A stretch of 64,000 nucleotides of DNA from Crossaster papposus (Eukaryota > Echinodermata > Asteroidea > Velatida > Solasteridae), in assembly GCA_037893245.1 (NCBI GenBank), contig JBAIAA010000255.1, positions 558,001 through 622,000 on the forward strand, written 5' to 3'. The notes under the pieces were generated by a model that saw nothing but the letters and a program-made list of their open reading frames with translations, did no database searches and was not told the origin of the DNA. The position numbers and the translations under genes were made by a program. Of this stretch, positions 22,850-34,742 are shown one piece after another. Position 1 is the stretch's first letter. The number at the start of each line of letters is the position of its first letter.

Positions 22850-23577
22850 ACAAGTTGTTGGTATGACATGAGGTACTCGACTCGGAGTGACAAAGTAGAC
22901 ACTTTATTGGTCAGTACCCGAGAGATTGGTTGACCACAACCTCGGTCTGCTCAGGATAATTATTTCCTTGAAAGTGATTTCATTTTCATTACAAATAGTT
23001 ACGCAGAGTGGTGCAGTGGGATTGTGATGGGCCCATAACCCAGAGGCCCGAGGACCGAAACCTCGCTCTGCTAAAGAGTTATTTTTGCTTCACTGTTATT
23101 CAAATTTAATAATTATTTTAGAATGTTTTTAGAATGTCTGCTTTTATTTTGTTTGTTGTTTTTCTAAATTTACATGAGGCATGGTGGCGCAGTGGAAGCT
23201 TGCTGGGCCTATAACCCAGAGTGCCGAGGATCAAAACCTCGTTCTGCTGCTAATAAGTTTTTGGTATGACTTGAAGTACTCGACTCAGAGTGACAAAGTA
23301 GACCCTTTCTTGGTCAGTAACCGAGAGTTCGGATGATCACAACCTCGGTCTGCTCAGGATAATTTTGTATTTGATAGGGATTTCATTTTCATTAAAAATA
23401 GTTACGCAGAGTAGTGCAGCGGGAGCGTGATGGCCCATAGCCCAGAGGTCCGAGGACCAAAACCTCGCTTTGCTAACTAGGTATTTTTGCTTCACTGCTA
23501 TTCACATTTAATAAATATTGTAGAATGTTTTTAGAATGTCTGCTTTCATTTTGTTTGCATTTTCTAAATTTACATGA

Positions 23578-23649
23578 GGCATAGTGGCGCAGTTGAAGTG
23601 TGCTGGGCCCATAACCCAGAGGTCCGAGGATCGAAACCTCGCTCTGCTA
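23578..23649 (+). tRNA. T1 iMet-like tRNA, C23T
   Basis: G12-T23 wobble, otherwise consensus. Confidence 0.78.
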
Positions 23650-24377
23650 ACAAGTTTTTGGTATGACATGAGGTACTCAACTCGGAGTGACAAAGTAGAC
23701 ACTTTCTTGGTCAGTACCCGAGAGTTTGGTTGACCACAACCTCGGTCTACTCAGGATAATTATTTCCTTAAAAGTGATTTCATTTTCATTACAAATAGTT
23801 ACGCAGAGTGGTGCAGTGGGATCGTGATGGGCCCATAACCCAGAGGCCCGAGGACTGAAACCTCGCTCTGCTAAAGAGTTATTTTTGCTTCACTGTTATT
23901 CAAATTTAATAATTATTTTAGAATGTTTTTAGAATGTCTGCTTTTATTTTGTTTGTTGTTTTTCTAAATTTACATGAGGCATGGTGGCGCAGTGGAAGCT
24001 TGCTGGGCCTATAACCCAGAGTGCCGAGGATCAAAACCTCGTTCTGCTGCTAATAAGTTTTTGGTATGACTTGAAGTACTCGACTCAGAGTGACAAAGTA
24101 GACCCTTTCTTGGTCAGTAACCGAGAGTTCGGATGATCACAACCTCGGTCTGCTCAGGATAATTTTGTATTTGATAGGGATTTCATTTTCATTAAAAATA
24201 GTTACGCAGAGTAGTGCAGCGGGAGCGTGATGGCCCATAGCCCAGAGGTCCGAGGACCAAAACCTCGCTTTGCTAACTAGGTATTTTTGCTTCACTGCTA
24301 TTCACATTTAATAAATATTGTAGAATGTTTTTAGAATGTCTGCTTTCATTTCGTTTGCATTTTCTAAATTTACATGA

Positions 24378-24449
24378 GGCATAGTGGCGCAGTTGAAGTG
24401 TGCTGGGCCCATAACCCAGAGGTCCGAGGATCGAAACCTCGCTCTGCTA
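24378..24449 (+). tRNA. T1 iMet-like tRNA, C23T
   Basis: G12-T23 wobble. The T2 of this dimer (starting at 24602) has lost seven bases of its anticodon arm. Confidence 0.78.
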
Positions 24450-25178
24450 ACAAGTTTTTGGTATGACATGAGGTACTCGACTCGGAGTGACAAAGTAGAC
24501 ACTTTCTTGGTCAGTACCCGAGAGTTTGGTTGACCACAACCTCGGTCTGCTCAGGATAATTATTTCCTTGAAAGTGATTTCATTTTCATTACAAATAGTT
24601 ACGCAGAGTGGTGCAGTGGGATCGTGATGGGCCCAGAGGCCCGAGGACCGAAACCTCGCTCTGCTAAAGAGTTATTTTTGCTTCACTGTTATTCAAATTT
24701 AATAATTATTTTAGAATGTTTTTAGAATGTCTGCTTTTATTTTGTTTGTTGTTTTTCTAAATTTACATGAGGCATGGTGGCGCAGTGGAAGCTTGCTGGG
24801 CCTATAACACAGAGTGCCGAGGATCAAAACCTCGTTCTGCTGCTAATAAGTTTTTGGTATGACTTGAAGTACTCGACTCAGAGTGACAAAGTAGACCCTT
24901 TCTTGGTCAGTAACCGAGAGTTCGGATGATCACAACCTCGGTCTGCTCAGGATAATTTTGTATTTGATAGGGATTACATTTTTATTAAAAATAGTTACGC
25001 AGAGTAGTGCAGCGGGAGCGTGATGGGCCCATAGCCCATAGCCCAGAGGTCCGAGGACCAAAACCTCGCTTTGCTAACTAGGTATTTTTGCTTCACTGCT
25101 ATTTACATTTAATAAATATTGTAGAATGTTTTTAGAATGTCTGCTTTCATTTTGTTTGCATTTTCTAAATTTAAATGA

Positions 25179-25250
25179 GGCATAGTGGCGCAGTTGAAGC
25201 GTGCTGGGCCCATAACCCAGAGGTCCGAGGATCGAAACCTCGCTCTGCTA
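25179..25250 (+). tRNA. T1 iMet-like tRNA (CAU)
   Basis: Body is consensus; preceded by a T4 with a 7-bp anticodon-arm duplication. Confidence 0.8.
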
Positions 25251-25979
25251 ACAAGTTTTTGGTATGACATGAGGTACTCGACTCGGAGTGACAAAGTAGA
25301 CACTTTCTTGGTCAGTACCCGAGAGTTTGGTTAACCACAACCTCGGTCTGCTCAGGATAATTATTTCCTTGAAAGTGATTTCATTTTCATTACAAATAGT
25401 TACGCAGAGTGGTGCAGTGGAATCGTGATGGGCCCATAACCCAGAGGCCCGAGGACTGAAACCTCGCTCTGCTAAAGAGGTATTTTTGCTTCACTGTTAT
25501 TCAAATTTAATAATTATTTTAGAATGTTTTTAGAATGTCTGATTTTATTTTGTTTGTTGTTTTTCTAAATTTACATGAGGCATGGTGGCGCAGTGGAAGC
25601 TTGCTGGGCCTATAACCCAGAGTGCCGAGGATCAAAACCTCGTTCTGCTGCTAATAAGTTTTTGGTATGACTTGAAGTACTCGACTCAGAGTGACAAAGT
25701 AGACCCTTTCTCGGTCAGTAACCGAGAGTTCGGATGATCACAACCTCGGTCTGCTCAGGATAATGTTGTATTTGATAGGGATTCCATTTTCATTAAAAAT
25801 AGTTACGCAGAGTAGTGCAGCGGGAGCGTGATGGGCCCATAGCCCAGAGGTCCGAGGACCAAAACCTCGCTTTGCTAACTAGGTATTTTTGCTTCACTGC
25901 TATTCACATTTAATAAATATTGTAGAATGTTTTTAGAATGTCTGCTTTCATTTTGTTTGCATTTTCTAAATTTACATGA

Positions 25980-26051
25980 GGCATAGTGGCGCAGTTGAAG
26001 CGTGCTGGGCCCATAACCCAGAGGTCCGAGGATCGAAACCTCGCTCTGCTA
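25980..26051 (+). tRNA. T1 iMet-like tRNA (CAU)
   Basis: Matches the T1 consensus. Confidence 0.8.
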
Positions 26052-26779
26052 ACAAGTTTTTGGTATGACATGAGGTACTCGACTCGGAGTGACAAAGTAG
26101 ACACTTTCTTGGTCAGTACCCGAGAGTTTGGTTGACCACAACCTCGGTCTGCTCAGGATAATTATTTCCTTGAAAGTGATTTCATTTTCATTACAAATAG
26201 TTACGCAGAGTGGTGCAGTGGGATCGTGATGGGCCCATAACCCAGAGGCCCGAGGACCGAAACCTCGCTCTGCTAAAGAGGTATTTTTGCTTCACTGTTA
26301 TTCAAATTTAATAATTATTTTAGAATGTTTTTAGAATGTCTGCTTTTATTTTGTTTGTTGTTTTTCTAAATTTACATGAGGCATGGTGGCGCAGTGGAAG
26401 CTTGCTGGGCCTATAACCCAGAGTGCCGAGGATCAAAACCTCGTTCTGCTGCTAATAAGTTTTTGGTATGACTTGAAGTACTCGACTCAGAGTGACAAAG
26501 TAGACCCTTTCTTGGTCAGTAACCGAGAGTTCGGATGATCACAACCTCGGTCTGCTCAGGATAATTTTGTATTTGATAGGGATTTCATTTTCATTAAAAA
26601 TAGTTACGCAGAGTAGTGCAGCGGAAGCGTGATGGCCCATAGCCCAGAGGTCCGAGGACCAAAACCTCGCTTTGCTAACTAGGTATTTTTGCTTCACTGC
26701 TATTCACATTTAATAAATATTGTAGAATGTTTTTAGAATGTCTGCTTTCATTTTGTTTGCATTTTCTAAATTTACATGA

Positions 26780-26851
26780 GGCATAGTGGCGCAGTTGAAG
26801 TGTGCTGGGCCCATAACCCAGAGGTCCGAGGATCGAAACCTCGCTCTGCTA
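26780..26851 (+). tRNA. T1 iMet-like tRNA, C23T
   Basis: G12-T23 wobble, otherwise consensus. Confidence 0.78.
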
Positions 26852-27578
26852 ACAAGTTTTTGGTATGACATGAGGTACTCGACTCGGAGTGACAAAGTAG
26901 ACACTTTCTTGGTCAGTACCCGAGAGTTTGGTTGACCACAACCTCGGTCTGCTCAGGATAATTATTTCCTTAAAAGTGATTTCATTTTCATTACAAATAG
27001 TTACGCAGAGTGGTGCAGTGGGATCGTGATGGGCCCATAACCCAGAGGCCCGAGGACTGAAACCTCGCTCTGCTAAAGAGGTTTTTTGCTTCACTGTTAT
27101 TCAAATTTAATAATTATTTTAGAATGTTTTTAGAATGTCTGCTTTTATTTTGTTTGTTGTTTTTCTAAATTTACATGAGGCATGGTGGCGCAGTGGAAGC
27201 TTGCTGGGCCTATAACCCAGAGTGCCGAGGATCAAAACCTCGTTCTGCTGCTAATAAGTTTTTGGTATGACTTGAAGTACTCGACTCAGAGTGACAAAGT
27301 AGACCCTTTCTTGGTCAGTAACCGAGAGTTCGGATGATCACAACCTCGGTCTGCTCAGGATAATTTTGTATTTGATAGGGATTTCATTTTCATTAAAAAT
27401 AGTTACGCAGAGTAGTGCAGCGGAAGCGTGATGGCCCATAGCCCAGAGGTCCGAGGACCAAAACCTCGCTTTGCTAACTAGGTATTTTTGCTTCACTGCT
27501 CTTCACATTTAATAAATATTGTAGAATGTTTTTAGAATGTCTGCTTTCATTTTGTTTGCATTTTCTAAATTTACATGA

Positions 27579-27650
27579 GGCATAGTGGCGCAGTTGAAGT
27601 GTGCTGGGCCCATAACCCAGAGGTCCGAGGATCGAAACCTCGCTCTGCTA
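27579..27650 (+). tRNA. T1 iMet-like tRNA, C23T
   Basis: G12-T23 wobble, otherwise consensus. Confidence 0.78.
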
Positions 27651-28381
27651 ACAAGTTTTTGGTATGACATGAGGTACTCGACTCGGAGTGACAAAGTAGA
27701 CACTTTCTTGGTCAGTACCCGAGAGTTTGGTTGACCACAACCTCGGTCTGCTCAGGATAATTATTTCCTTGAAAGTGATTTCATTTTCATTACAAATAGT
27801 TACGCAGAGTGGTGCAGTGGGATCATGATGGGCCCATAACCCAGAGGCCCGAGGACCGAAACCTCGCTCTGCTAAAGAGGTATTTTTGCTTCACTGTTAT
27901 TCAAATTTAATAATTATTTTAGAATGTTTTTAGAATGTCTGCTTTTATTTTGTTTGTTGTTTTTCTAAATTTACATGAGGCATGGTGGCGCAGTGGAAGC
28001 TTGCTGGGCCTATAACCCAGAGTGCCGAGGATCAAAACCTCGTTCTGCTGCTAATAAGTTTTTGGTATGACTTGAAGTACTCGACTCAGAGTGACAAAGT
28101 AGACCCTTTCTCGGTCAGTAACCGAGAGTTCGGATGATCACAACCTCGGTCTGCTCAGGATAATGTTGTATTTGATAGGGATTTCATTTTCATTAAAAAT
28201 AGTTACGCAGAGTAGTGCAGCGGGAGCGTGATGGGCCCATAGCCCAGAGGTCCGAGGACCAAAACCTCGCTTTGCTAACTAGGTATTTTTGCTTCACTGC
28301 TATTCACATTTAATAAATATTGTAGAATGTTTTTAGAATGTCTGCTTTTATTTTGTTTGTTGTTTTTCTAAATTTACATGA

Positions 28382-28453
28382 GGCATAGTGGCGCAGTTGA
28401 AGTGTGCTGGGCCCATAACCCAGAGGTCCGAGGATCGAAACCTCGCTCTGCTA
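28382..28453 (+). tRNA. T1 iMet-like tRNA, C23T, after a hybrid spacer
   Basis: The upstream spacer starts as the T4-T1 type and ends as the T2-T3 type (ttgttgtttttc), marking a recombination between spacer types. Confidence 0.78.
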
Positions 28454-29182
28454 ACAAGTTTTTGGTATGACATGAGGTACTCGACTCGGAGTGACAAAGT
28501 AGACACTTTCTTGGTCAGTACCCGAGAGTTTGGTTGACCACAACCTCGGTCTGCTCAGGATAATTATTTCCTTAAAAGTGATTTCATTTTCATTACAAAT
28601 AGTTACGCAGAGTGGTGCAGTGAGATCGTGATGGGCCCATAACCCAGAGGCCCGAGGACTGAAACCTCGCTCTGCTAAAGAGGTATTTTTGCTTCACTGT
28701 TATTCAAATTTAATAATTATTTTAGAATGTTTTTAGAATGTCTGATTTTATTTTGTTTGTTGTTTTTCTAAATTTACATGAGGCATGGTGGCGCAGTGGA
28801 AGCTTGCTGGGCCTATAACCCAGAGTGCCGAGGATCAAAACCTCGTTCTGCTGCTAATAAGTTTTTGGTATGACTTGAAGTACTCGACTCAGAGTGACAA
28901 AGTAGACCCTTTCTCGGTCAGTAACCGAGAGTTCGGATGATCACAACCTCGGTCTGCTCAGGATAATGTTGTATTTGATAGGGATTCCATTTTCATTAAA
29001 AATAGTTACGCAGAGTAGTGCAGCGGGAGCGTGATGGGCCCATAGCCCAGAGGTCCGAGGACCAAAACCTCGCTTTGCTAACTAGGTATTTTTGCTTCAC
29101 TGCTATTCACATTTAATAAATATTGTAGAATGTTTTTAGAATGTCTGCTTTCATTTTGTTTGCATTTTCTAAATTTACATGA

Positions 29183-29254
29183 GGCATAGTGGCGCAGTTG
29201 AAGCGTGCTGGGCCCATAACCCAGAGGTCCGAGGATCGAAACCTCGCTCTGCTA
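29183..29254 (+). tRNA. T1 iMet-like tRNA (CAU), last full copy of left arm
   Basis: Matches the T1 consensus. The following Y monomer runs through T4 (29810-29881) into a hybrid spacer and a second T3 rather than T1. Confidence 0.8.
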
Positions 29255-29985
29255 ACAAGTTTTTGGTATGACATGAGGTACTCGACTCGGAGTGACAAAG
29301 TAGACACTTTCTTGGTCAGTACCCGAGAGTTTGGTTGACCACAACCTCGGTCTGCTCAGGATAATTATTTCCTTGAAAGTGATTTCATTTTCATTACAAA
29401 TAGTTACGCAGAGTGGTGCAGTGGGATTGTGATGGGCCCATAACCCAGAGGCCCGAGGACCGAAACCTCGCTTTGCTAAAGAGGTATTTTTGCTTCACTG
29501 TTATTCAAATTTAATAATTATTTTAGAATGTTTTTAGAATGTCTGCTTTTATTTTGTTTGTTGTTTTTCTAAATTTACATGAGGCATGGTGGCGCAGTGG
29601 AAGCTTGCTGGGCCTATAACCCAGAGTGCCGAGGATCAAAACCTCGTTCTGCTGCTAATAAGTTTTTGGTATGACTTGAAGTACTCGACTCAGAGTGACA
29701 AAGTAGACCCTTTCTTGGTCAGTAACCGAGAGTTCGGATGATCACAACCTCGGTCTGCTCAGGATAATGTTGTATTTGATAGGGATTCCATTTTCATTAA
29801 AAATAGTTACGCAGAGTAGTGCAGCGGGAGCGTGATGGGCCCATAGCCCAGAGGTCCGAGGACCAAAACCTCGCTTTGCTAACTAGGTATTTTTGCTTCA
29901 CTGCTATTCACATTTAATAAATACTGTAGAATGTTTTTAGAATGTCTGCTTTCATTTTGTTTGTTGTTTTTCTAAATTTACATGA

Positions 29986-30057
29986 GGCATGGTGGCGCAG
30001 TGGAAGCTTGCTGGGCCTATAACCCAGAGTGCCGAGGATCAAAACCTCGTTCTGCTG
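29986..30057 (+). tRNA. T3 element (UAU) next to the junction
   Basis: The last complete element of the + arm. It follows T4 directly through a hybrid spacer, so two Y monomers are adjacent. Its trailer T5 run and linker continue to 30094, three bases into the next D2. Confidence 0.75.
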
Positions 30058-30094
30058 CTAATAAGTTTTTGGTATGACTTGAAGTACTCGACTC

Positions 30095-30111
30095 TTGAAG
30101 TACTTGAAGGG
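30095..30111. other. Orientation-switch junction of the array
   Basis: The + array stops three bases into a D2 element (its acceptor bases c-t-c end at 30094). The - array starts inside the variable loop of a T2 element near 30110. The linker repeats the flank: cttgaagtact occurs at 30078-30088 and again at 30094-30104, and cttgaag again at 30103-30109. This looks like a short templated or microhomology-driven join. The arms next to the junction are not mirror copies (T3 with its own spacer on the left, truncated T2 then D2 then T3 on the right), which argues against a simple fold-back read artefact. Confidence 0.85.
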
Positions 30112-30156
30112 CCTCTGGGTTATGGGCCCATCACGCTCCCACTGCACCACTCTGCG
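30110..30156 (-). pseudogene. T2 element truncated at the junction
   Basis: Only the 5' part survives (acceptor strand to variable loop, about 47 nt). The T-arm and 3' acceptor strand are cut off by the orientation switch. The D-arm carries a T4-like GAGCG segment, so the element is also a hybrid. Confidence 0.75.
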
Positions 30157-30711
30157 TAACTATTTGTAATGAAAATGAAATCACTTTCAAGGAAATAATT
30201 ATCCTGAGCAGACCGAGGTTGTGATCATCCGAACTCTCGGTTACTGACCAAGAAAGTGTCTACTTTGTCACTCTGAGTCGAGTACTTCAAGTCATACCAA
30301 AAACTTATTAGCAGCAGAACGAGGTTTTGATCCTCGGTACTCTGGGTTATAGGCCCAGCAAGCTTCCACTGCGCCACCATGCCTCATGTAAATTTGGAAA
30401 AACAACAAACAAAATAAAAGCAGACATTCTAAAAACATTGTAAAATAATTATTAAATTTGAATAACAGTGAAGCAAAAATACCTCTTTAGCAGAGCGAGG
30501 TTTCGGTCCTCGGGCCTCTGGGTTATGGGCCCATCACGATCCCACTGCACCACTCTGCGTAACTATTTGTAAAGGAAATGAAATCACTTTCAAGGAAATA
30601 ATTATCCTGAGCAGACCGAGGTTGTGGTCAACCAAACTCTCAGGTACTGACCAAGAAAGTGTCTACTTTGTCACTCCGAGTCGAGTACCTCATGTCATAC
30701 CAAAAACTTGT

Positions 30712-30783
30712 TAGCAGAGCGAGGTTTCGATCCTCGGACCTCTGGGTTATGGGCCCAGCACGCTTCAACTGCGCCACTATGCC
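30712..30783 (-). tRNA. T1 iMet-like tRNA (CAU), first of right arm
   Basis: Matches the T1 consensus. The neighbouring T4 near 30.9 kb has a 7-bp deletion plus a 7-bp duplication. Confidence 0.8.
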
Positions 30784-31109
30784 TCATGTAAATTTAGAAA
30801 ATGCAAACAAAATGAAAGCAGACATTCTAAAAACATTCTACAATATTTATTAAATGTGAATAGCAGTAAAGCAAAAATACCTAGTTAGCAAAGCGAGGTT
30901 TTGGTCCTCTGGGCTATGGGCTATGGGCCCATCACGCTCCCGCTGCACTACTTTGCGTAACTATTTTTAATGAAAATGAAATCCCTATCAAATACAAAAT
31001 TATCCTGAGCAGACCGAGGTTGTGATCATCCGAACTCTCGGTTACTGACCAAGAAAGGGTCTACTTTGTCACTCCGAGTCGAGTACCTCATGTCATACCA
31101 AAAACTTGT

Positions 31110-31181
31110 TAGCAGAGCGAGGTTTCGATCCTCGGACCTCTGGGTTATGGGCCCAGCACGCTTCAACTGCGCCACTATGCC
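31110..31181 (-). tRNA. T1 iMet-like tRNA in a single monomer
   Basis: Consensus body. It lies 398 bp from the previous T1 because the D element between them is a D1/D2 hybrid and the Y half is missing. Confidence 0.78.
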
Positions 31182-31507
31182 TCATGTAAATTTAGAAAAT
31201 GCAAACAAAATGAAAGCAGACATTCTAAAAACATTCTACAATATTTATTAAATGTGAATAGCAGTAAAGCAAAAATACCTAGTTAGCAAAGCGAGGTTTT
31301 GGTCCTCTGGGCTATGGGCTATGGGCCCATCACGCTCCCGCTGCACTACTTTGCGTAACTATTTTTAATGAAAATGAAATCCCTATCAAATACAAAATTA
31401 TCCTGAGCAGACCGAGGTTGTGGTCAACCAAACTCTCGGGTACTGACCAAGAAAGTGTCTACTTTGTCACTCTGAGTCGAGTACCTCATGTCATACCTAA
31501 AACTTGT

Positions 31508-31579
31508 TGGCAGAGCGAGGTTTCGATCCTCGGACCTCTGGGTTATGGGCCCAGCACGCTTCAACTGCGCCACTATGCC
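31508..31579 (-). tRNA. T1 variant with G1-C72 pair
   Basis: The 3' acceptor ends CTCTGCC, turning the G1-T72 wobble into a Watson-Crick pair. The downstream spacer has a deletion of about 11 bp. Confidence 0.75.
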
Positions 31580-32297
31580 TCATGTAAATTTAGAAAATGC
31601 AAACAAAATGAAAGCAGACATTCTACAATATTTATTAAATGTGAATAGCAGTGAAGCAAAAATACCTAGTTAGCAAAGCGAGGTTTTGGTCCTCGGACCT
31701 CTGGGCTATGGGCCCATCACGCTCCCGCTGCACTACTCTGCGTAACTATTTTTAATGAAAATGAAATCCCTATCAAATACAAAATTATCCTGAGCAGACC
31801 GAGGTTGTGATCATCCGAACTCTCGGTTACTGACCAAGAAAGTGTCTACTTTGTCACTCTGAGTCGAGTACTTCAAGTCATACCAAAAACTTATTAGCAG
31901 CAGAACGAGGTTTTGATCCTCGGTACTCTGGGTTATAGGCCCAGCAAGCTTCCACTGCGCCACCATGCCTCATGTAAATTTGGAAAAACAACAAACAAAA
32001 TAAAAGCAGACATTCTAAAAACATTGTAAAATAATTATTAAATTTGAATAACAGTGAAGCAAAAATACCTCTTTAGCAGAGCGAGGTTTCGGTCCTCGGG
32101 CCTCTGGGTTATGGGCCCATCACGATCCCACTGCACCACTCTGCGTAACTATTTGTAAAGGAAATGAAATCACTTTCAAGGAAATAATTATCCTGAGCAG
32201 ACCGAGGTTGTGGTCAACCAAACTCTCAGGTACTGACCAAGAAAGTGTCTACTTTGTCACTCCGAGTCGAGTACCTCATGTCATACCAAAAACTTGT

Positions 32298-32369
32298 TAG
32301 CAGAGCGAGGTTTCGATCCTCGGACCTCTGGGTTATGGGCCCAGCACGCTTCAACTGCGCCACTATGCC
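32298..32369 (-). tRNA. T1 iMet-like tRNA (CAU)
   Basis: Consensus; part of a block duplicated from the 30.3-30.9 kb region about 1,586 bp away. Confidence 0.8.
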
Positions 32370-33091
32370 TCATGTAAATTTAGAAAATGCAAACAAAATG
32401 AAAGCAGACATTCTAAAAACATTCTACAATATTTATTAAATGTGAATAGCAGTAAAGCAAAAATACCTAGTTAGCAAAGCGAGGTTTTGGTCCTCTGGGC
32501 TATGGGCTATGGGCCCATCACGCTCCCGCTGCACTACTTTGCGTAACTATTTTTAATGAAAATGAAATCCCTATCAAATACAAAATTATCCTGAGCAGAC
32601 CGAGGTTGTGATCATCCGAACTCTCGGTTACTGACCAAGAAAGGGTCTACTTTGTCACTCTGAGTCGAGTACTTCAAGTCATACCAAAAACTTATTAGCA
32701 GCAGAACGAGGTTTTGATCCTCGGCACTCTGGGTTATAGGCCCAGCAAGCTTCCACTGCGCCACCATGCCTCATGTAAATTTAGAAAAACAACAAACAAA
32801 ATAAAAGCAGACATTCTAAAAACATTCTAAAATAATTATTAAATTTGAATAACAGTGAAGCAAAAATACCTCTTTAGCAGAGCGAGGTTTTGGTCCTCGG
32901 GCCTCTGGGCCCATCACGATCCCACTGCACCACTCTGCGTAACTATTTGTAATGAAAATGAAATCACTTTCAAGGAAATAATTATCCTGAGCAGACCGAG
33001 GTTGTGGTCAACCAAACTCTCGGGTACTGACCAAGAAAGTGTCTACTTTGTCACTCCGAGTCGAGTACCTCATGTCATACCAAAAACTTGT

Positions 33092-33163
33092 TAGCAGAGC
33101 GAGGTTTCGATCCTCGGACCTCTGGATAATGGGCCCAGCACGCTTCAACTGCGCCACTATGCC
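33092..33163 (-). tRNA. T1 variant, anticodon loop altered
   Basis: A37 is changed to T and C39 to T, disturbing the initiator stem. The long-range partner at 54249 is consensus. Confidence 0.72.
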
Positions 33164-33489
33164 TCATGTAAATTTAGAAAATGCAAACAAAATGAAAGCA
33201 GACATTCTAAAAACATTCTACAATATTTATTAAATGTGAATAGCAGTGAAGCAAAAATACCTAGTTAGCAAAGCGAGGTTTTGGTCCTCGGACCTCTGGG
33301 CTATGGGCCCATCACGCTCCCGCTGCACTACTCTGCGTAACTATTTTTAATGAAAATGAAATCACTTTCAAGGAAATAATTATCCTGAGCAGACCGAGGT
33401 TGTGGTCAACCAAACTCTCGGGTACTGACCAAGAAAGTGTCTACTTTGTCACTCTGAGTCGAGTACCTCATGTCATACCTAAAACTTGT

Positions 33490-33561
33490 TGGCAGAGCGA
33501 GGTTTCGATCCTCGGACCTCTGGGTTATGGGACCAGCACGCTTCAACTGCGCCACTATGCC
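33490..33561 (-). tRNA. T1 variant (T72C, G31T)
   Basis: Has the G1-C72 pair but loses one of the three anticodon-stem G-C pairs (T31 x C39). The same combination is at 54647. Confidence 0.72.
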
Positions 33562-33876
33562 TCATGTAAATTTAGAAAATGCAAACAAAATGAAAGCAGA
33601 CATTCTACAATATTTATTAAATGTGAATAGCAGTGAAGCAAAAATACCTAGTTAGCAAAGCGAGGTTTTGGTCCTCGGACCTCTGGGCTATGGGCCCATC
33701 ACGCTCCCGCTGCACTACTCTGCGTAACTATTTTTAATGAAAATGAAATCCCTATCAAATACAAAATTATCCTGAGCAGACCGAGGTTGTGATCATCCGA
33801 ACTCTCGGTTACTGACCAAGAAAGGGTTTACTTTGTCACTCTGAGTCGAGTACTTCATGTCATACCTAAAACTTGT

Positions 33877-33948
33877 TGGCAGAGCGAGGTTTCGATCCTC
33901 GGACCTCTGGGTTATGGGACCAGCACGCTTCAACTGCGCCACTATGCC
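33877..33948 (-). tRNA. T1 variant (T72C, G31T)
   Basis: Third copy of this variant, only 387 bp from the previous T1 because the Y half is missing. Confidence 0.72.
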
Positions 33949-34670
33949 TCCTGTAAATTTAGAAAATGCAAACAAAATGAAAGCAGACATTCTAAAAACA
34001 TTCTACAATATTTATTAAATGTGAATAGCAGTGAAGCAAAAATACCTAGTTAGCAAAGGGAGGTTTTGGTCCTCGGACCTCTGGGCCCATCACGCTCCCG
34101 CTGCACTACTCTGCGTAACTATTTTTAATGAAAATGAAATCCCTATCAAATACAAAATTATCCTGAGCAGACCGCGGTTGTGATCATCCGAACTCTCGGT
34201 TACTGACCAAGAAAGGGTCTACTTTGTCACTCTGAGTCGAGTACTTCAAGTCATACCAAAAACGTATTAGCAGCAGAACGAGGTTTTGATCCTTGGCACT
34301 CTGGGTTATAGGCCCAGCAAGCTTCCACTGCGCCACCATGCCTCATGTAAATTTAGAAAAACAACAAACAAAATAAAAGCAGACATTCTAAAAACATTCT
34401 AAAATAATTATTAAATTTGAATAACAGTGAAGCAAAAATACCTCTTTAGCAGAGCAAGGTTTCGGTCCTGTGGCCTCTGGGTAATGGGCCCATCACGATC
34501 CCACTGCACCACTCTGCGTAACTATTTGTAATGAAAATGAAATCACTTTCAAGGAAATAATTATCCTGAGCAGACCGAGGTTGTGGTCAACCAAACTCTC
34601 GGGTACTGACCAAGAAAGTGTCTACTTTGTCACTCCGAGTCGAGTACCTCATGTCATACCAAAAACTTGT

Positions 34671-34742
34671 TAGCAGAGCGAGGTTTCGATCCTCGGACCT
34701 CTGGGTTATGGGCCCAGCACGCTTCAACTGCGCCACTATGCC
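34671..34742 (-). tRNA. T1 iMet-like tRNA (CAU)
   Basis: Matches the T1 consensus; start of the higher-order repeat region. Confidence 0.8.

Larger units (their letters stand above)
1..30094 (+). repeat. Left arm of tRNA-iMet-derived satellite array, + orientation
   Basis: About 75 head-to-tail monomers of about 400 bp. Each carries three 72-nt tRNA-like elements, and monomers alternate X (T1-D1-T2) and Y (T3-D2-T4) to make a dimer of about 801 bp. T1 recurs with starts 801 bp apart (for example 1990, 2791, 3592), with occasional steps of 790, 794, 800 or 802 caused by small indels. Copies differ mostly by single bases, so the array is strongly homogenised. The first 394 bp are an exception, a 398-bp monomer with T1, D1 and a T4-type third element. 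Order also breaks at about 28.3 and 29.9 kb. No unrelated insertion, transposon or coding gene interrupts the array. Confidence 0.97.

Noticed and set aside
30060-30160. Junction as a plain assembly or fold-back artefact
   Set aside because: The arms next to the join are different element types with different private variants, and short templated sequence sits between them. Not excluded entirely, since no reads are available.
32855-33094. 79-codon ORFs at 32855, 54012 and 63206, a related 81-codon one at 26849-27094, and 76-codon ORFs at 31418, 33400 and 54557
   Set aside because: They cross T2, D1 and linkers; the three 79-codon ORFs depend on the 7-bp anticodon-loop deletion for the open frame. 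No start context or family features.
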